From positions 1-64,000 of the forward strand of contig JAFRNR010000023.1 of NCBI GenBank assembly GCA_017430085.1: DNA of 64,000 nucleotides. Reading direction: 5' to 3'. Positions 20,614 through 29,587 of the stretch are shown in pieces; positions within the stretch are counted from its first letter, which is position 1; each line of letters starts with the position of its first letter. A program made the position numbers and the translations under genes. This DNA is from Lachnospiraceae bacterium (lineage in GTDB: Bacteria; Bacillota; Clostridia; Lachnospirales; Lachnospiraceae). Under the pieces are notes generated by a model. The model worked only from the letters and a program-made list of their open reading frames with translations. It was not told the origin of the DNA and searched no databases.

Positions 20614-22035
20614 TTAATCCTCCTCGCCCAGTGCTTCGAGGCCGTGGACGTTGGACACTTTTTTCGCCTTGATGTTCTTCACGAGCAGTGTGAAGACCGT
20701 AAAGCTCAGGATGATCAGGATCAGGCAGTAGACCGGCAGCGTGTTCCAGGCCAGGCTGGCGTTCAGGACCAGGCCCAGCAGTACGGGCGTCACGGTCTGC
20801 GCGGACATGCTGGCGGTGTAATAATAGCCGGTGAAACGGCCGATCTGGTTGGACGAGCAGAGCTCCACGACCATCGGGAACGAGCAGTTATGCACCAGCG
20901 CCATGCCGAAGCCGCGGATCACGCCGACCGCGTACAGCAGCATCGGGAAAGCGAATTCGCCGTTATCGCCGACCACTTTGCCCGTCGGCGTCACGAAGCA
21001 CATGATCAGCAGGCCCAGAGCAGTCAAAGCCAGGCCGCAGGAAATGGTCCATTTCCGGCCGATCTTATCGGCAATATAGCCCGCGATGGCAAAGCCGGCT
21101 ACCGACGCCACGCCGCCCAGGATCGTCAGGATCATGGTGGCGCTGGACTTGGAGTTGAGGAAGTAGATCACGTAGTTGCCCATGTAGGTGCCCAGGGCGT
21201 TGTCCGACATAAACCACAGGAATTCCGCGCCGAGGATGGCCAGCAGCATCTGCCTGTTCGCCTTCGACATCGGCTTGGTATCGTCCACGGGCGTGGCGAT
21301 GGCGGCCTGCCGCTCGCCCTCTTCCATCTGCTCCTTCATCTCCACCGCGAGCTTGTTTTCCTTGACGGTCGCGAACAGCACCAGTGCGGAGATGACCATC
21401 AGCAGGGACGCCACGATGAACGGGATCTCGATGATCCACAACTTCCGCGCTTCGTCCGCCACATTGATATAATCCGACAGCTTCAGGAAGATGCCCAGCA
21501 CCGTCGCGAATGCGCCGCCGAAGTAGCCCATGATATTGATGACGCCGTTGGCCTTGGCGCGCAGCGGCTTCGGCGTGATGTCCGGCATCAGGGCGACCGC
21601 GGGGTTGCGGTACATCATCATGAACAGCAGCACGATGCCCATCATGATGACCATGCCCGCGATGTTGTTCTTATGGAAGAACAGCGGGATGAACGGGAAA
21701 GCCACCGCGGAGACCAGCGTGCCCACCAGAATGAAAGGCATGCGCTTGCCGATGGGGGTCTTCGTCCGGTCCGAAAGACGCCCGAAGATGGGCAGCAGGA
21801 TCAGGGCCGCCAGGTTGTCGCAGGCCATGATGATGCCGACCAGCCACTGGACGTTCAGGATCTTGTCCGGGTCGCCGGCCTTGAGCTGCGCGGAGGACAG
21901 GCCGTACATGCGGCGCGCGAAGATATCCGTCAGGAAGGTGGGGCACCAGGAGTCGTAGACCTGCCACAGCAGCAGGATGCCGAAGAAGGCAAAGCCGATC
22001 TGGGCGGTGCGTTTGTAGTTCAGTTTGAGATCCAT
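20614..22035 (-). CDS. Sugar transporter, GPH/SLC45-like MFS family
   Basis: A 473-residue membrane protein with about 12 hydrophobic segments. The cytoplasmic loop GRLSDRTKTPIGKRMPFI is typical of the glycoside-pentoside-hexuronide and SLC45-like branch that takes up di- or oligosaccharides with a cation. The middle loop (residues about 220-250) is charged. It begins three bases after pgi and ends three bases before the PHP phosphatase, so the three form one operon. With pgi it suggests uptake of a sugar entering glycolysis as hexose phosphate; the exact sugar cannot be read from sequence. Confidence 0.88.
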   Translation of the reverse strand: MDLKLNYKRTAQIGFAFFGILLLWQVYDSWCPTFLTDIFARRMYGLSSAQLKAGDPDKILNVQWLVGIIMACDNLAALILLPIFGRLSDRTKTPIGKRMPFILVGTLVSAVAFPFIPLFFHKNNIAGMVIMMGIVLLFMMMYRNPAVALMPDITPKPLRAKANGVINIMGYFGGAFATVLGIFLKLSDYINVADEARKLWIIEIPFIVASLLMVISALVLFATVKENKLAVEMKEQMEEGERQAAIATPVDDTKPMSKANRQMLLAILGAEFLWFMSDNALGTYMGNYVIYFLNSKSSATMILTILGGVASVAGFAIAGYIADKIGRKWTISCGLALTALGLLIMCFVTPTGKVVGDNGEFAFPMLLYAVGVIRGFGMALVHNCSFPMVVELCSSNQIGRFTGYYYTASMSAQTVTPVLLGLVLNASLAWNTLPVYCLILIILSFTVFTLLVKNIKAKKVSNVHGLEALGEED

Positions 22036-22038
22036 CGT

Positions 22039-23361
22039 TTACAGCCTCTTTCTCAGTTCCTCGCCGGCCGCTTCGTAGCCGGGCTTGCCCAGGAGGGCGA
22101 ACATGTTTTTCTTGTAGCTTTCGACGCCGGGCTGGTTGAAGGGATTGACGCCCAGGATATAGCCGCTGACGCCGCAGGCGTATTCAAAGAAGTAGAGCAG
22201 CTCGCCCAGGCTGTAGTCGTCGATCTCGTCCAGGCAGATGCGGGTCACCGGCACGCCGCCGTCCACGTGGGCCAGCATGGTGCCCTTCATCGCGCTCTCG
22301 TTAACGAAATCCATGGTCCGGCCGGCCAGGTAGTTCAGGCCGTCCAGGTCCTCTTCTTCGCCTTCCAGCAGCACGGGCAGGGAGGATTTGTCCGCCATGA
22401 TGACGGTTTCCATCAGGATGCGGTTGCCGTCCTGGATGAACTGGCCCATCGAGTGCAGATCCGTGGTCAGGTCCACGGAAGCCGGGAAGATGCCCTTGCC
22501 GTCCTTGCCTTCGCTTTCGCCGTACAGCTGCTTCCACCATTCGCTCACGTAGTGCAGGCCGGGCTCGTAATTGGCCAGGATCTCCACGGTCTTGCCCTGG
22601 CGCAGCAGGCCGTTGCGCAGGGCGGCGTATTCGACGGCCGGGTTGTTGCCCGGGGCCGCCAGCAGGTGGCGCCGCATATCCTGGGCGCCTTTGATGAGGG
22701 CGTCCGTGTCGATACCCGCCGCCGCGATGGGCAGCAGGCCCACGGCGGTCAGGACGCTGTAGCGGCCGCCGACGTCGTCCGGGACCACGAAGCATTCATA
22801 GCCCTCCTGCTCCGCCAGTTTCTTCAGCGCGCCGCGGCTCCTGTCCGTGGTGGCGTAGATGCGACGGGCGGCCTCTTCCTTGCCCACCTGCTCCTCCAGC
22901 TGGCGCTTCAGCAGGCGGAACGCGATGGCCGGCTCCGTGGTGGTGCCGGATTTGGAGATCACGTTGATGGAGAAACGGCGGCCGCGCAGGGCTTTCTGCA
23001 GGGCCCGCATATAGGTCGCGCTGATCTGGTTGCCGGCAAAATAGATCTCCGGGAACCCGTCGAACGGCACGCCCACGACCGGCCGCAGGGCCTCGATGAC
23101 GGCCCGCGCGCCCAGATAGGACCCGCCGATGCCGATCACGACCAGCACTTCGGAATCCGCCTTGATCCGCTCCACGGCGGCCTTGATGCGGGCGTATTCC
23201 TCTTTATCAAAGTCCTCGGGAAGATCCAGCCAGCCGAGGAAATCATTGCCCGGGCCCATCTTCCCTTTCAGGAGCCCTTCCGCCACGGCGGCCTCGCTCA
23301 TCAGTTCGTTCCAGTCCGACTGTAAAAACGGTCTTGCTTTGCTTGTGTCCAGTTTCAGCAT
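22039..23361 (-). CDS. pgi: Glucose-6-phosphate isomerase
   Basis: Interconverts glucose-6-phosphate and fructose-6-phosphate in glycolysis. At 440 residues it is the compact Bacillus/clostridial type. Signatures include [14 protein letters not shown] near residue 75, [18 protein letters not shown] near residue 134, a catalytic region [15 protein letters not shown] near residue 198, and a C-terminal [20 protein letters not shown] stands seven bases before the ATG. It is the first gene of the operon with the transporter and PHP phosphatase. Confidence 0.97.
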   Translation of the reverse strand: MLKLDTSKARPFLQSDWNELMSEAAVAEGLLKGKMGPGNDFLGWLDLPEDFDKEEYARIKAAVERIKADSEVLVVIGIGGSYLGARAVIEALRPVVGVPFDGFPEIYFAGNQISATYMRALQKALRGRRFSINVISKSGTTTEPAIAFRLLKRQLEEQVGKEEAARRIYATTDRSRGALKKLAEQEGYECFVVPDDVGGRYSVLTAVGLLPIAAAGIDTDALIKGAQDMRRHLLAAPGNNPAVEYAALRNGLLRQGKTVEILANYEPGLHYVSEWWKQLYGESEGKDGKGIFPASVDLTTDLHSMGQFIQDGNRILMETVIMADKSSLPVLLEGEEEDLDGLNYLAGRTMDFVNESAMKGTMLAHVDGGVPVTRICLDEIDDYSLGELLYFFEYACGVSGYILGVNPFNQPGVESYKKNMFALLGKPGYEAAGEELRKRL

Positions 23362-23415
23362 AATTTGTCTCCTTAAATATCGATTCGTACTTGCACGATC
23401 ATTTTTCGGTTTTTA

Positions 23416-24402
23416 TCAGTCCGGCCATTCCGCGGGCGGCTTTTCCCACACGATGCCGGCCTCCGTGAAGATCAGGCGGATGTCGCCCTGGAGGTCGGTG
23501 CGCCGCAGGTCGGCGCCGGTCTTTTTCAGGCGGTCCATAGCCGATGCGTGGGGGTGGCCGTATTCATTGTCCGAACCGCAGCTGAGGAGCAGGTGGCGGG
23601 GGCGGACCGCCTTTAAGAGGACATCCGTGGAAGAAGTATAGCTTCCGTGATGCCCTATTACGTAAATATCGCTTTGCAGGGCGCTGCCCCGGCGGGCGGC
23701 CAGTTCCGCTTCCGCGGCGGCTTCCGCGTCGCCGGTCACGAGGAGGGAGTTCGTCCCGTCCGTGAGGCGCAGCACCAGGGAGTCGTCATTTTCAATGGGG
23801 TGCGGGCCGGTCACGGGGCCCAGCACGGTGATCCGCAGGGCGCCCAGCGTGAATTCCGCGCCCGGTTCCGGATGAAGCACGGTCAGGCCCGCGTCCTGCA
23901 CGCGCTGCAGGAGCGAGCGGTACGTGCGGCTGTCATCCTGATAGTCCGGGCCGAGGACTGCGTCCGCTCCGACGGCCGCCAGTGCGCCGACGGCACCGCC
24001 CATGTGGTCCTCGTCATAGTGCGTGATCACGAGGTATTTCAGGCGGGTGACGCCCCGCGCTTTCAGCAGGGCCACGGTTCGGGAGGACGCCTGTCCGCCG
24101 CCGCCGTCGATCAGCATGGCCTCCCCGCCGGATTCCGCCAGGAGGCCCAGGCCCTGGCCCACGTCGATCAGGGTCAGGCGCGCCGTTTCGCCCGGGAGCG
24201 GCTCTTCCGCATACGCCGCCGACGGCCCGTCCGGTTTGCCGGCACCGGGCCGCAGGGGCCCCCACAGGAATGCCCAGGCCGCGCTGGCCAGCAGCGCCAG
24301 CGCGATGACGCACAGCCATCCCGCCCGCCGCTTCTTTCTGCCGCGCGCATTCCGCTTCCGCTTCTCGCGCAGCAGGCCGGCCTCCATTTTCTCATATTCC
24401 AT
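23416..24402 (-). CDS. Membrane-anchored ComEC-like metallo-beta-lactamase-fold hydrolase
   Basis: A 328-residue protein with a basic N terminus and one membrane segment (WLCVIALALLASAAWAFLW), so the domain should lie outside the cell. It resembles the hydrolase part of ComEC/Rec2: LTLIDVGQGLGLL, LIDGGGG, the metal motif THYDEDHMGG near residue 140, TGDAEAAAEAEL, and VIGHHGSYTSS. Such proteins probably cut nucleic acids or phosphodiesters; the substrate is unknown. I chose the start at 24402 (AAAGGA upstream); an open frame runs 17 codons further. It is 54 bp upstream of pgi and could be cotranscribed. Confidence 0.88.
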   Translation of the reverse strand: MEYEKMEAGLLREKRKRNARGRKKRRAGWLCVIALALLASAAWAFLWGPLRPGAGKPDGPSAAYAEEPLPGETARLTLIDVGQGLGLLAESGGEAMLIDGGGGQASSRTVALLKARGVTRLKYLVITHYDEDHMGGAVGALAAVGADAVLGPDYQDDSRTYRSLLQRVQDAGLTVLHPEPGAEFTLGALRITVLGPVTGPHPIENDDSLVLRLTDGTNSLLVTGDAEAAAEAELAARRGSALQSDIYVIGHHGSYTSSTDVLLKAVRPRHLLLSCGSDNEYGHPHASAMDRLKKTGADLRRTDLQGDIRLIFTEAGIVWEKPPAEWPD

Positions 24403-24517
24403 TCTGCGAATTCCTTTTTCCCGGGGGGACCGGGAGCCGGTATTATTATACACACTTTTTTGCCATCTAACAAGAGGAACCCGCCCCCCGCGGCCCTGTT
24501 TTTTCCGTTGGCAATGG

Positions 24518-24547
24518 CGGAGGGTTTGTGGTATGATGGGGGCGGCC
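24518..24547 (+). promoter_or_regulatory. Promoter of the murG operon
   Basis: TTGGCA (24518-24523) and TATGAT (24542-24547) with an 18-bp spacer, 52 bp before the murG start and divergent from the ComEC-like gene. Confidence 0.6.
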
Positions 24548-24598
24548 GCGGGAAGGCGGCCCTGATTTCACTATTTACAGTCCAAGGAGATTTTCCGG

Positions 24599-25684
24599 AT
24601 GAAAAAGATCGTTCTGACGGGCGGCGGGTCGGCCGGCCATGTGACGCCCAATCTGGCACTGGCGGCGGAGCTGGAGCGGCGCGGCTGGCAGCTGCTGTAT
24701 ATCGGTTCGCACGACGGCATGGAAAAGGCCGTGGTGGAGGACGCCGGGCTGCCGTACCGCAGCATCGCGACGGGCAAACTCCGCCGGTACCTGAGCCTGA
24801 AAAACCTGACGGACCCGTTCCGGGTCATCAAGGGGATCGGCGACGCCAAGAAGATCCTCAAAGAGGAACAGCCGGCCCTGGTCTTCGCCAAGGGCGGTTT
24901 CGTTTCCCTGCCCGTGGTCAAAGCGGCTAAAAAGCTGGGCATCCCCGCTTTTCTGCATGAATCCGACATGACACCCGGCCTGGCCAATAAGCTCTGCTTC
25001 AAGGACGCCACCCGCGTCTTCTGCAATTTCCCCGAAACGCTGGCCTCCCTGCCGGCCGGCAAATCTTTCGTCAGCGGCTGCCCCATCCGCGAGGAGCTGG
25101 GCAGCGGGAGCCGCGAAGCCGCGCTGGCGTTCACGGGCCTGTCCGGGGAAAAGCCGGTGCTGCTCCAGATCGGCGGCAGCCTGGGCGCCTCCGCGCTCAA
25201 CGACCTGCTGCGCGAAAGCCTGCCCGCCCTCCTGCCCCATTTCGACGTGATCCACCTGTGCGGCAAGGGCAAACTGGACGAAAGCGTGAATTATCCGGGC
25301 TACGTGCAGTACGAATTCATCAGCCAGGAACTGAAGGACCTCTTTGCGCTGACGGACATCGTCCTGTCGCGCTCCGGCGCCAACGCCATCTGCGAACTGC
25401 TGTATCTGCAGAAGCCTGCCCTGCTGGTCCCGCTGCCGCTCAGCGCCTCGCGCGGCGACCAGATTCTGAACGCCCGCTCCTTTGAGAAGCAGGGCTTTTC
25501 CAAAATGATCGAGCAGGAAGAACTGACCTCCGAACGGTTGGTGCAGGAACTCCTGCAGCTGTATGAAGAGCGCGAAAAATACCGCACCGCCATGCAGAAC
25601 AGCAATCAGAGCGATGCGGTGACCTTCCTGTGCGACCAGATCGAAGAGGCCGCGGCCGCGCAGCTGAAAGGAGAACCGGTATGA
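24599..25684 (+). CDS. murG: UDP-GlcNAc:lipid I N-acetylglucosaminyltransferase
   Basis: Adds GlcNAc to lipid I to make lipid II on the inner membrane face, the last cytoplasmic step of peptidoglycan synthesis. The 361 residues show the GT28 features: the glycine-rich loop LTGGGSAGHVTPNLALA, the second loop FAKGGFVSLPVV, HESDMTPGLANKL, QIGGSLGASALND, and the donor-site region LSRSGANAICELL. Length is normal. AAGGAGA lies before the ATG. It is away from the usual dcw cluster and heads an operon with a PI-PLC-like protein and a rhomboid protease; the last four bases overlap the next gene (ATGA). Confidence 0.95.
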   Translation: MKKIVLTGGGSAGHVTPNLALAAELERRGWQLLYIGSHDGMEKAVVEDAGLPYRSIATGKLRRYLSLKNLTDPFRVIKGIGDAKKILKEEQPALVFAKGGFVSLPVVKAAKKLGIPAFLHESDMTPGLANKLCFKDATRVFCNFPETLASLPAGKSFVSGCPIREELGSGSREAALAFTGLSGEKPVLLQIGGSLGASALNDLLRESLPALLPHFDVIHLCGKGKLDESVNYPGYVQYEFISQELKDLFALTDIVLSRSGANAICELLYLQKPALLVPLPLSASRGDQILNARSFEKQGFSKMIEQEELTSERLVQELLQLYEEREKYRTAMQNSNQSDAVTFLCDQIEEAAAAQLKGEPV

Positions 25685-26682
25685 AAGGGCGCCTCTCCAC
25701 GGTTTCCGGGGGCCGCCGGGTCGTCATGATCCTCGGCCTGATCCTGCTGCTGGGCGGCGGGTATCTGTTCCTGGCGCCTGTTTTTGAAAAAGACAAGGGC
25801 GAGACCGTCGAAGGCTCCGCCGACTGGATGGCGTCGCTGCCGGATGACGCGCGCCTGAACGAACTGGCCATCCCCGGCACGCACAACTCGGCCGCCGCCT
25901 TCGTGCAGATGGCCTATTTCAATAAATGCCAGAGCAAATCCATCCTGAAACAGCTGGAGGCCGGCTTCCGCTATCTGGACATCCGCCTGGCCGTGGAAAA
26001 GGACAAACTGGTCCTCACCAGCGGCAGCTCGCGCTGCAAAAAAGGCAGCCAGATCTTCTCCTCCAATCTGTACCTGGAGGACGTGCTCGAGGAATGCCGC
26101 AGCTTCCTGCGCGCGCACCCCGGCGAGACCGTACTGTTCGCGGTCACGCAGGAGGACGGAAAGGAAAGCGTGAAAGAATTCCAGGAGATCCTGCACCGCT
26201 ACATCAACACTGCCCCGTCCGTCTGGCTGCTGACGGACCGTTTCCCCACGCTGGAGGACGCGCGCGGCAAACTGGTGCTGCTGCGCCGCTATGAGGACGA
26301 GGCCGGCTTCGGAGAAGAATCCGGCATCCCGCTGCTCTGGGCATCCCAGGGAAACACGGACAACACCGCACTGAACACCGTCGCGGAGCCGAACGGCAGC
26401 TACACCCTCTGGGTGCAGGACCGCTATAAATACCAGTCGGACGAGAAATGGGCCGCGTTCCGGGAAGGCCTGAAGAACGCGGAATATAACGGAAACACGG
26501 CCGTGCTGCACTTTCTGAGCACCCGCGGCAGCGGGAACCTGAGCCATCCGTACGGATACGCGAAGGACCTGAACCAGCGGCTGCTGATGTACCAGGGCCT
26601 GCCGGAAAAGGTCGGCTGGGTCATTCTGGATTTCGGCACCGCGCCGCTGGCGGCTTTGATCTACGGACAGAATCAGCCGTGA
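25681..26682 (+). CDS. PI-PLC X-domain-like surface protein, second catalytic His absent
   Basis: The 333-residue product has an N-terminal membrane segment (VVMILGLILLLGGGYLFLAP), then a domain like bacterial phosphatidylinositol-specific phospholipase C. It shows WMASLPDDARLNELAIPGTH with the first catalytic histidine in GTHNSA, and GFRYLDIRLAV. Where the family usually has a His-Gly, this protein reads VLTSGSS, so the general acid histidine appears to be missing and the enzyme may have altered or no activity. Later PI-PLC-like parts follow (LRAHPGETVLFAV). The start overlaps the murG stop by four bases, with GGAGA upstream. Members are normally exported, consistent with the membrane anchor. 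Confidence 0.82.
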   Translation: MKGRLSTVSGGRRVVMILGLILLLGGGYLFLAPVFEKDKGETVEGSADWMASLPDDARLNELAIPGTHNSAAAFVQMAYFNKCQSKSILKQLEAGFRYLDIRLAVEKDKLVLTSGSSRCKKGSQIFSSNLYLEDVLEECRSFLRAHPGETVLFAVTQEDGKESVKEFQEILHRYINTAPSVWLLTDRFPTLEDARGKLVLLRRYEDEAGFGEESGIPLLWASQGNTDNTALNTVAEPNGSYTLWVQDRYKYQSDEKWAAFREGLKNAEYNGNTAVLHFLSTRGSGNLSHPYGYAKDLNQRLLMYQGLPEKVGWVILDFGTAPLAALIYGQNQP

Positions 26683-26698
26683 CCTGCGAGGAGGATCC

Positions 26699-27328
26699 AT
26701 GGACCGCAGCGTACTCTGGAAAATCAAACTGGCCCCGTATATCACCATCGGCCTGCTGATCGTTAATGTTGTCATCTTTCTGCTGATGGAGATCACCGGC
26801 AGCGTGGACAGCGATTATCATATCTTCCGCTGGGGCGCCATGCTGACCTCCGCCGTCAGCGAGGACGGCGAGTACTGGCGGCTGTTCACAAGCATGTTCC
26901 TGCATTTCAGCTTCGAGCATCTGGCGGGCAATATGCTGGTGCTGTTCGCGCTCGGGACGGTGCTGGAGAAGGGGATCGGGCATCTGCGCCTGGCGCTGAT
27001 CTATTTCATCGCCGGGCTGGGCGCCAATGTCCTGTCCCAGATCTGGAGCGTCCGGGCGGATGAAGAGATCCTCTCCGCCGGCGCATCCGGCGCCATCTTC
27101 GGCCTGATGGGCGCCCTGGTCTTTGCGGGCCTGTTCGCCCGCGAATGGATGGGCGCGCTCTCCCCCGGCCGCATCGCCCTCATGCTCCTCCTCTCCCTCT
27201 ACCACGGCGTCAACGAAGGCATCGACAACGTCGCCCACATCGGCGGCCTTATCCTCGGCTTCCTCCTCGCCATCATCCTCCTCAAGATCTTCCCCGGCCG
27301 CTACCTCTACGAACGCCGCGGGTGGTAA
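26699..27328 (+). CDS. Rhomboid family intramembrane serine protease
   Basis: A 209-residue, six-segment membrane protein that cuts substrates within the bilayer. It has LFTSMFLHFSFEHLAGNMLVL with the conserved HxxxN-type region, the catalytic serine in GASGAIFGLMG near residue 125, and the catalytic histidine in NVAHIGGLILGF near residue 180. Its ribosome site AGGAGG lies in the 16-bp gap after the PI-PLC-like gene. It is last in the murG operon and ends near a strong terminator. Confidence 0.93.
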   Translation: MDRSVLWKIKLAPYITIGLLIVNVVIFLLMEITGSVDSDYHIFRWGAMLTSAVSEDGEYWRLFTSMFLHFSFEHLAGNMLVLFALGTVLEKGIGHLRLALIYFIAGLGANVLSQIWSVRADEEILSAGASGAIFGLMGALVFAGLFAREWMGALSPGRIALMLLLSLYHGVNEGIDNVAHIGGLILGFLLAIILLKIFPGRYLYERRGW

Positions 27329-27373
27329 CCGCCCGCAGTGCCACTGGGGGACGGTTCTTTCCGGCCCTGTTTT

Positions 27374-27400
27374 CGGGCCGTTGAAACAACGGCCCCTACG
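27374..27400 (+). repeat. Family B palindrome with degenerate family A remnant
   Basis: CGGGCCGTTG, AAA, CAACGGCCCC, then TACG. A decayed family A piece (GGGGGACGGTTCTTT) lies just before it at about 27339-27360. Confidence 0.8.
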
Positions 27401-27432
27401 CCAAGAAACCGTTTCTCTGTCAACTTTGCAAA

Positions 27433-27475
27433 AAACAGTGCCAAGGGGGGACAGTCCCCATTTGGCACTGTTTGT
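27433..27475 (+). terminator. Terminator of the murG operon
   Basis: AAACAGTGCCAA (27433-27444) pairs with TTGGCACTGTTT ending near 27473; the inner part also pairs (GGGGAC with GTCCCC). T-rich DNA follows. Confidence 0.85.
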
Positions 27476-27564
27476 TATTTGTTTCACAAAATCAGACTGA
27501 CTGCCCCGCTTACTTCTTCAGGATAATTCACCTTGTATAGCATCGGCCCCCGGCGGAACGGGTT

Positions 27565-28026
27565 TTATATCCACTCCTCGATGACCCGCGCGAAGTCGAT
27601 CAGGCCGGCGAAGTCCTCGTCCGTAAAGCGCGCCGGCTCCGGGCTGTCCAGGTCCAGGACACCGATCACCTCGCCCGCCGCGTTATGCAGCGGGACGACC
27701 ACCTCCGAGGCGGAAGCCGCGTCGCAGGCGATGTGGCCCGGAAATTCGTGCACGTCGTCCACCTTCAGCGGCCGGTCCTGCGCCGCCGCCGTGCCGCACA
27801 CACCGCGCCCCCACGGGATCTCGATGCACGCCGGACGCCCCTGGAACGGCCCCAGCACCAGCAGCGGCTCACCCGCCGCAGTCCGCTCCGTCCTATAAAA
27901 CCCCGCCCAGTTCAGGCGCCCCACCGTCTCAAAAATAAACGCCGCCGCATTCGCCATGTTCGCCACCGGCCACGGCACCTCCCGCACCAGCTCGCGCAGC
28001 GACTTCGCCCACAGTTCGTATTCCAT
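27565..28026 (-). CDS. Free methionine-(R)-sulfoxide reductase (GAF domain)
   Basis: Reduces free L-methionine-(R)-sulfoxide in the cytosol, repairing oxidised methionine. The 153-residue GAF-fold protein carries the family signature: LNWAGFYR, LVLGPFQGRPACIEI, GRGVCGTAAAQ, PGHIACDAASASEVVVPL and GVLDLDSPEPARF. All three redox cysteines (in RPAC, GVCG and IACD) are present. GAGGAGG precedes the ATG. Length fits the family. It stands alone, divergent from the M20 peptidase gene. Confidence 0.93.
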   Translation of the reverse strand: MEYELWAKSLRELVREVPWPVANMANAAAFIFETVGRLNWAGFYRTERTAAGEPLLVLGPFQGRPACIEIPWGRGVCGTAAAQDRPLKVDDVHEFPGHIACDAASASEVVVPLHNAAGEVIGVLDLDSPEPARFTDEDFAGLIDFARVIEEWI

Positions 28027-28040
28027 GATAAACCTCCTCA

Positions 28041-28067
28041 GATGACAGGGGACGTACCGCTGTCATC
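28041..28067. repeat. Degenerate family A repeat
   Basis: GATGACAGGGGACGTACC followed by GCTGTCATC: the ends are conserved and the core has changed. It lies 15 bp upstream of the methionine sulfoxide reductase start. Confidence 0.65.
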
Positions 28068-28135
28068 TTTTCACGCGGATGCCCCGTCTACCCTTACAGC
28101 ATACCACAATCCTCCTGCTGCTGCCTATCTTTTTC

Positions 28136-28163
28136 TTGTGTTTCAGGGCGGGTGTAATATAAT
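28136..28163 (+). promoter_or_regulatory. Putative promoter of the M20 peptidase
   Basis: TTGTGT (28136-28141) and a consensus TATAAT (28158-28163) with a 16-bp spacer, 109 bp before the start. Confidence 0.5.
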
Positions 28164-28203
28164 GATGTCAGACTAAAAAGGTTTTTTGCCCCCTTGTCAT
28201 CTC

Positions 28204-28252
28204 CGGGCCGTTGAAACAACGGCCCCTACGAAAAAGAAGCGTCCCCCTGTCA
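28204..28252. repeat. Adjacent family B palindrome and half family A repeat
   Basis: Family B at 28204-28230 (CGGGCCGTTG, AAA, CAACGGCCCC, TACG) followed directly by a family A fragment ending GCGTCCCCCTGTCA. Both lie in the leader of the M20 peptidase gene. Confidence 0.8.
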
Positions 28253-28271
28253 GATTTAACGAGGTTCGAAC

Positions 28272-29444
28272 ATGGATAACTGGATCGATGAATATTTTGA
28301 CTCCCATCTCGCGCTCCTGAAGACGCTGGCGGCGATTCCCGCGCCGTCGCATCATGAGGACGAGCGGGCGGCGTTTATTAAGGACTGGCTGGAGAAGGCC
28401 GGGGCCGCCGGCACGTATATTGATGAGGCGAAGAACGTCGTGCTGCCCTGGGGCTGTACGGCGAAAAACGAATCTGCCGGGGGCCTGCCCCCCGCCGGCG
28501 GCCGGGGCGATATCACCGTCTACATGGCGCACACCGACGTCGTCTTCCCGGACCTGACGCCGCTGCCGGTGCGCGAGGAGGACGGCATCCTGTATGCGCC
28601 GGGCGTGGGCGACGACACGGCCAACGCAGCCGCGCTGATGACCGTCATCCGCCGGTTGCTGGACCTTAATCGCACCCCCGCGCAGCCCGTGCTGTTCGTG
28701 TTCAACAGCTGCGAAGAAGGGCTCGGCAACCTGAAAGGCGTGCGGCAGATCATGAAAGACTGGGCCGGCCGCGTCAAAGAAGTCGTTTCCTTCGACTGCA
28801 CGATGCCGGGCGGCGTCGTCAGCCGGGCCGTGGGCTCCGAACGCTGGCGCGTCACCGTCCGCACCCGCGGCGGCCATTCCTTCACCGATTTCGGCGCGCC
28901 GAGCGCGATCCACCGCCTCGCCCTGCTCATCACGCGCCTCTACGAGCAGGCCCTGCCCGACCGGGCCGGCCAGCACACCACCTACAACGCGGGCGTCATC
29001 CGCGGCGGCACCACCGTCAATTCCATCGCCCAGGAAGCGGAGATGCTGTACGAGTACCGCTCCGACGACAAAAAAGCCCTCGCGATGATGCGGGAGCAGT
29101 TTTTCGATATCCTGGCCGCCGCACAAACCGCCGCCGGCGATGATGCCTCGTTCACCAAAGACCTCCTGGGCGAGCGCCCCTGCGGCAGCGAAGTCGATCC
29201 CGCCGCCGCCCGCGCCCTCTGGGACCGCTGCGCGCGCGCCGTCCGCTCCGTCACCGGCGCGGAGATCGTCCCCCGCTCCGGCTCCACCGACGCCAACCTC
29301 CCCCTCTCCCTCGGCATCCCCGCCCTCACCTTCGGCCTCTACGACGGCGCCGGCGAACACACCCGCGAAGAATGGCTCCGCATCGACTCCCTGAAGCCCG
29401 GTCTGCAGCTGGCGTTCACGCTGGTGGGGGAGCACTTCGTCTGA
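28272..29444 (+). CDS. M20 family metallopeptidase
   Basis: Two-zinc amidohydrolase related to ArgE/DapE and peptidase T-like exopeptidases. In 390 residues it shows the first zinc motif MAHTDVVFPD near residue 87, the bridging aspartate in GVGDDTANAA near residue 114, the catalytic glutamate pair in FNSCEEGLGN near residue 150, and the final histidine in GEHTREEWLR near residue 372. Substrate (peptide, N-acyl amino acid) is not predictable. A GAGG site lies before the ATG. It is monocistronic, and its 3' end runs straight into a family A repeat. Confidence 0.9.
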   Translation: MDNWIDEYFDSHLALLKTLAAIPAPSHHEDERAAFIKDWLEKAGAAGTYIDEAKNVVLPWGCTAKNESAGGLPPAGGRGDITVYMAHTDVVFPDLTPLPVREEDGILYAPGVGDDTANAAALMTVIRRLLDLNRTPAQPVLFVFNSCEEGLGNLKGVRQIMKDWAGRVKEVVSFDCTMPGGVVSRAVGSERWRVTVRTRGGHSFTDFGAPSAIHRLALLITRLYEQALPDRAGQHTTYNAGVIRGGTTVNSIAQEAEMLYEYRSDDKKALAMMREQFFDILAAAQTAAGDDASFTKDLLGERPCGSEVDPAAARALWDRCARAVRSVTGAEIVPRSGSTDANLPLSLGIPALTFGLYDGAGEHTREEWLRIDSLKPGLQLAFTLVGEHFV

Positions 29445-29469
29445 TGACAAAGGGACGGTTCTTTTGTCA
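29445..29469 (+). repeat. Family A repeat directly after the M20 stop codon
   Basis: A 25-bp copy (TGACAAAGGGACGG through TTTTGTCA) identical to the outer unit at 17982. It begins on the base after the stop codon. Confidence 0.88.
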
Positions 29470-29491
29470 TCTTTTCATCCTTTCAAAACAA

Positions 29492-29583
29492 CGGGCGGCC
29501 GATGGCCGCCCCTACGTTATTTGTTGAACGGCCACCAGCCGCCCCTATGTTATTCATCGGGCCGTTGAAACAACGGCCCCTAC
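29492..29583 (+). repeat. Three tandem family B palindromes with different arms
   Basis: The first copy has GGGCGGCC with GGCCGCCCC, the second is a decayed AACGGCCACC form, and the third is the standard GGGCCGTTG with CAACGGCCCC. The stem is kept while the arms differ. They fill the space between two convergent genes. Confidence 0.8.
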
Positions 29584-29587
29584 ATTA

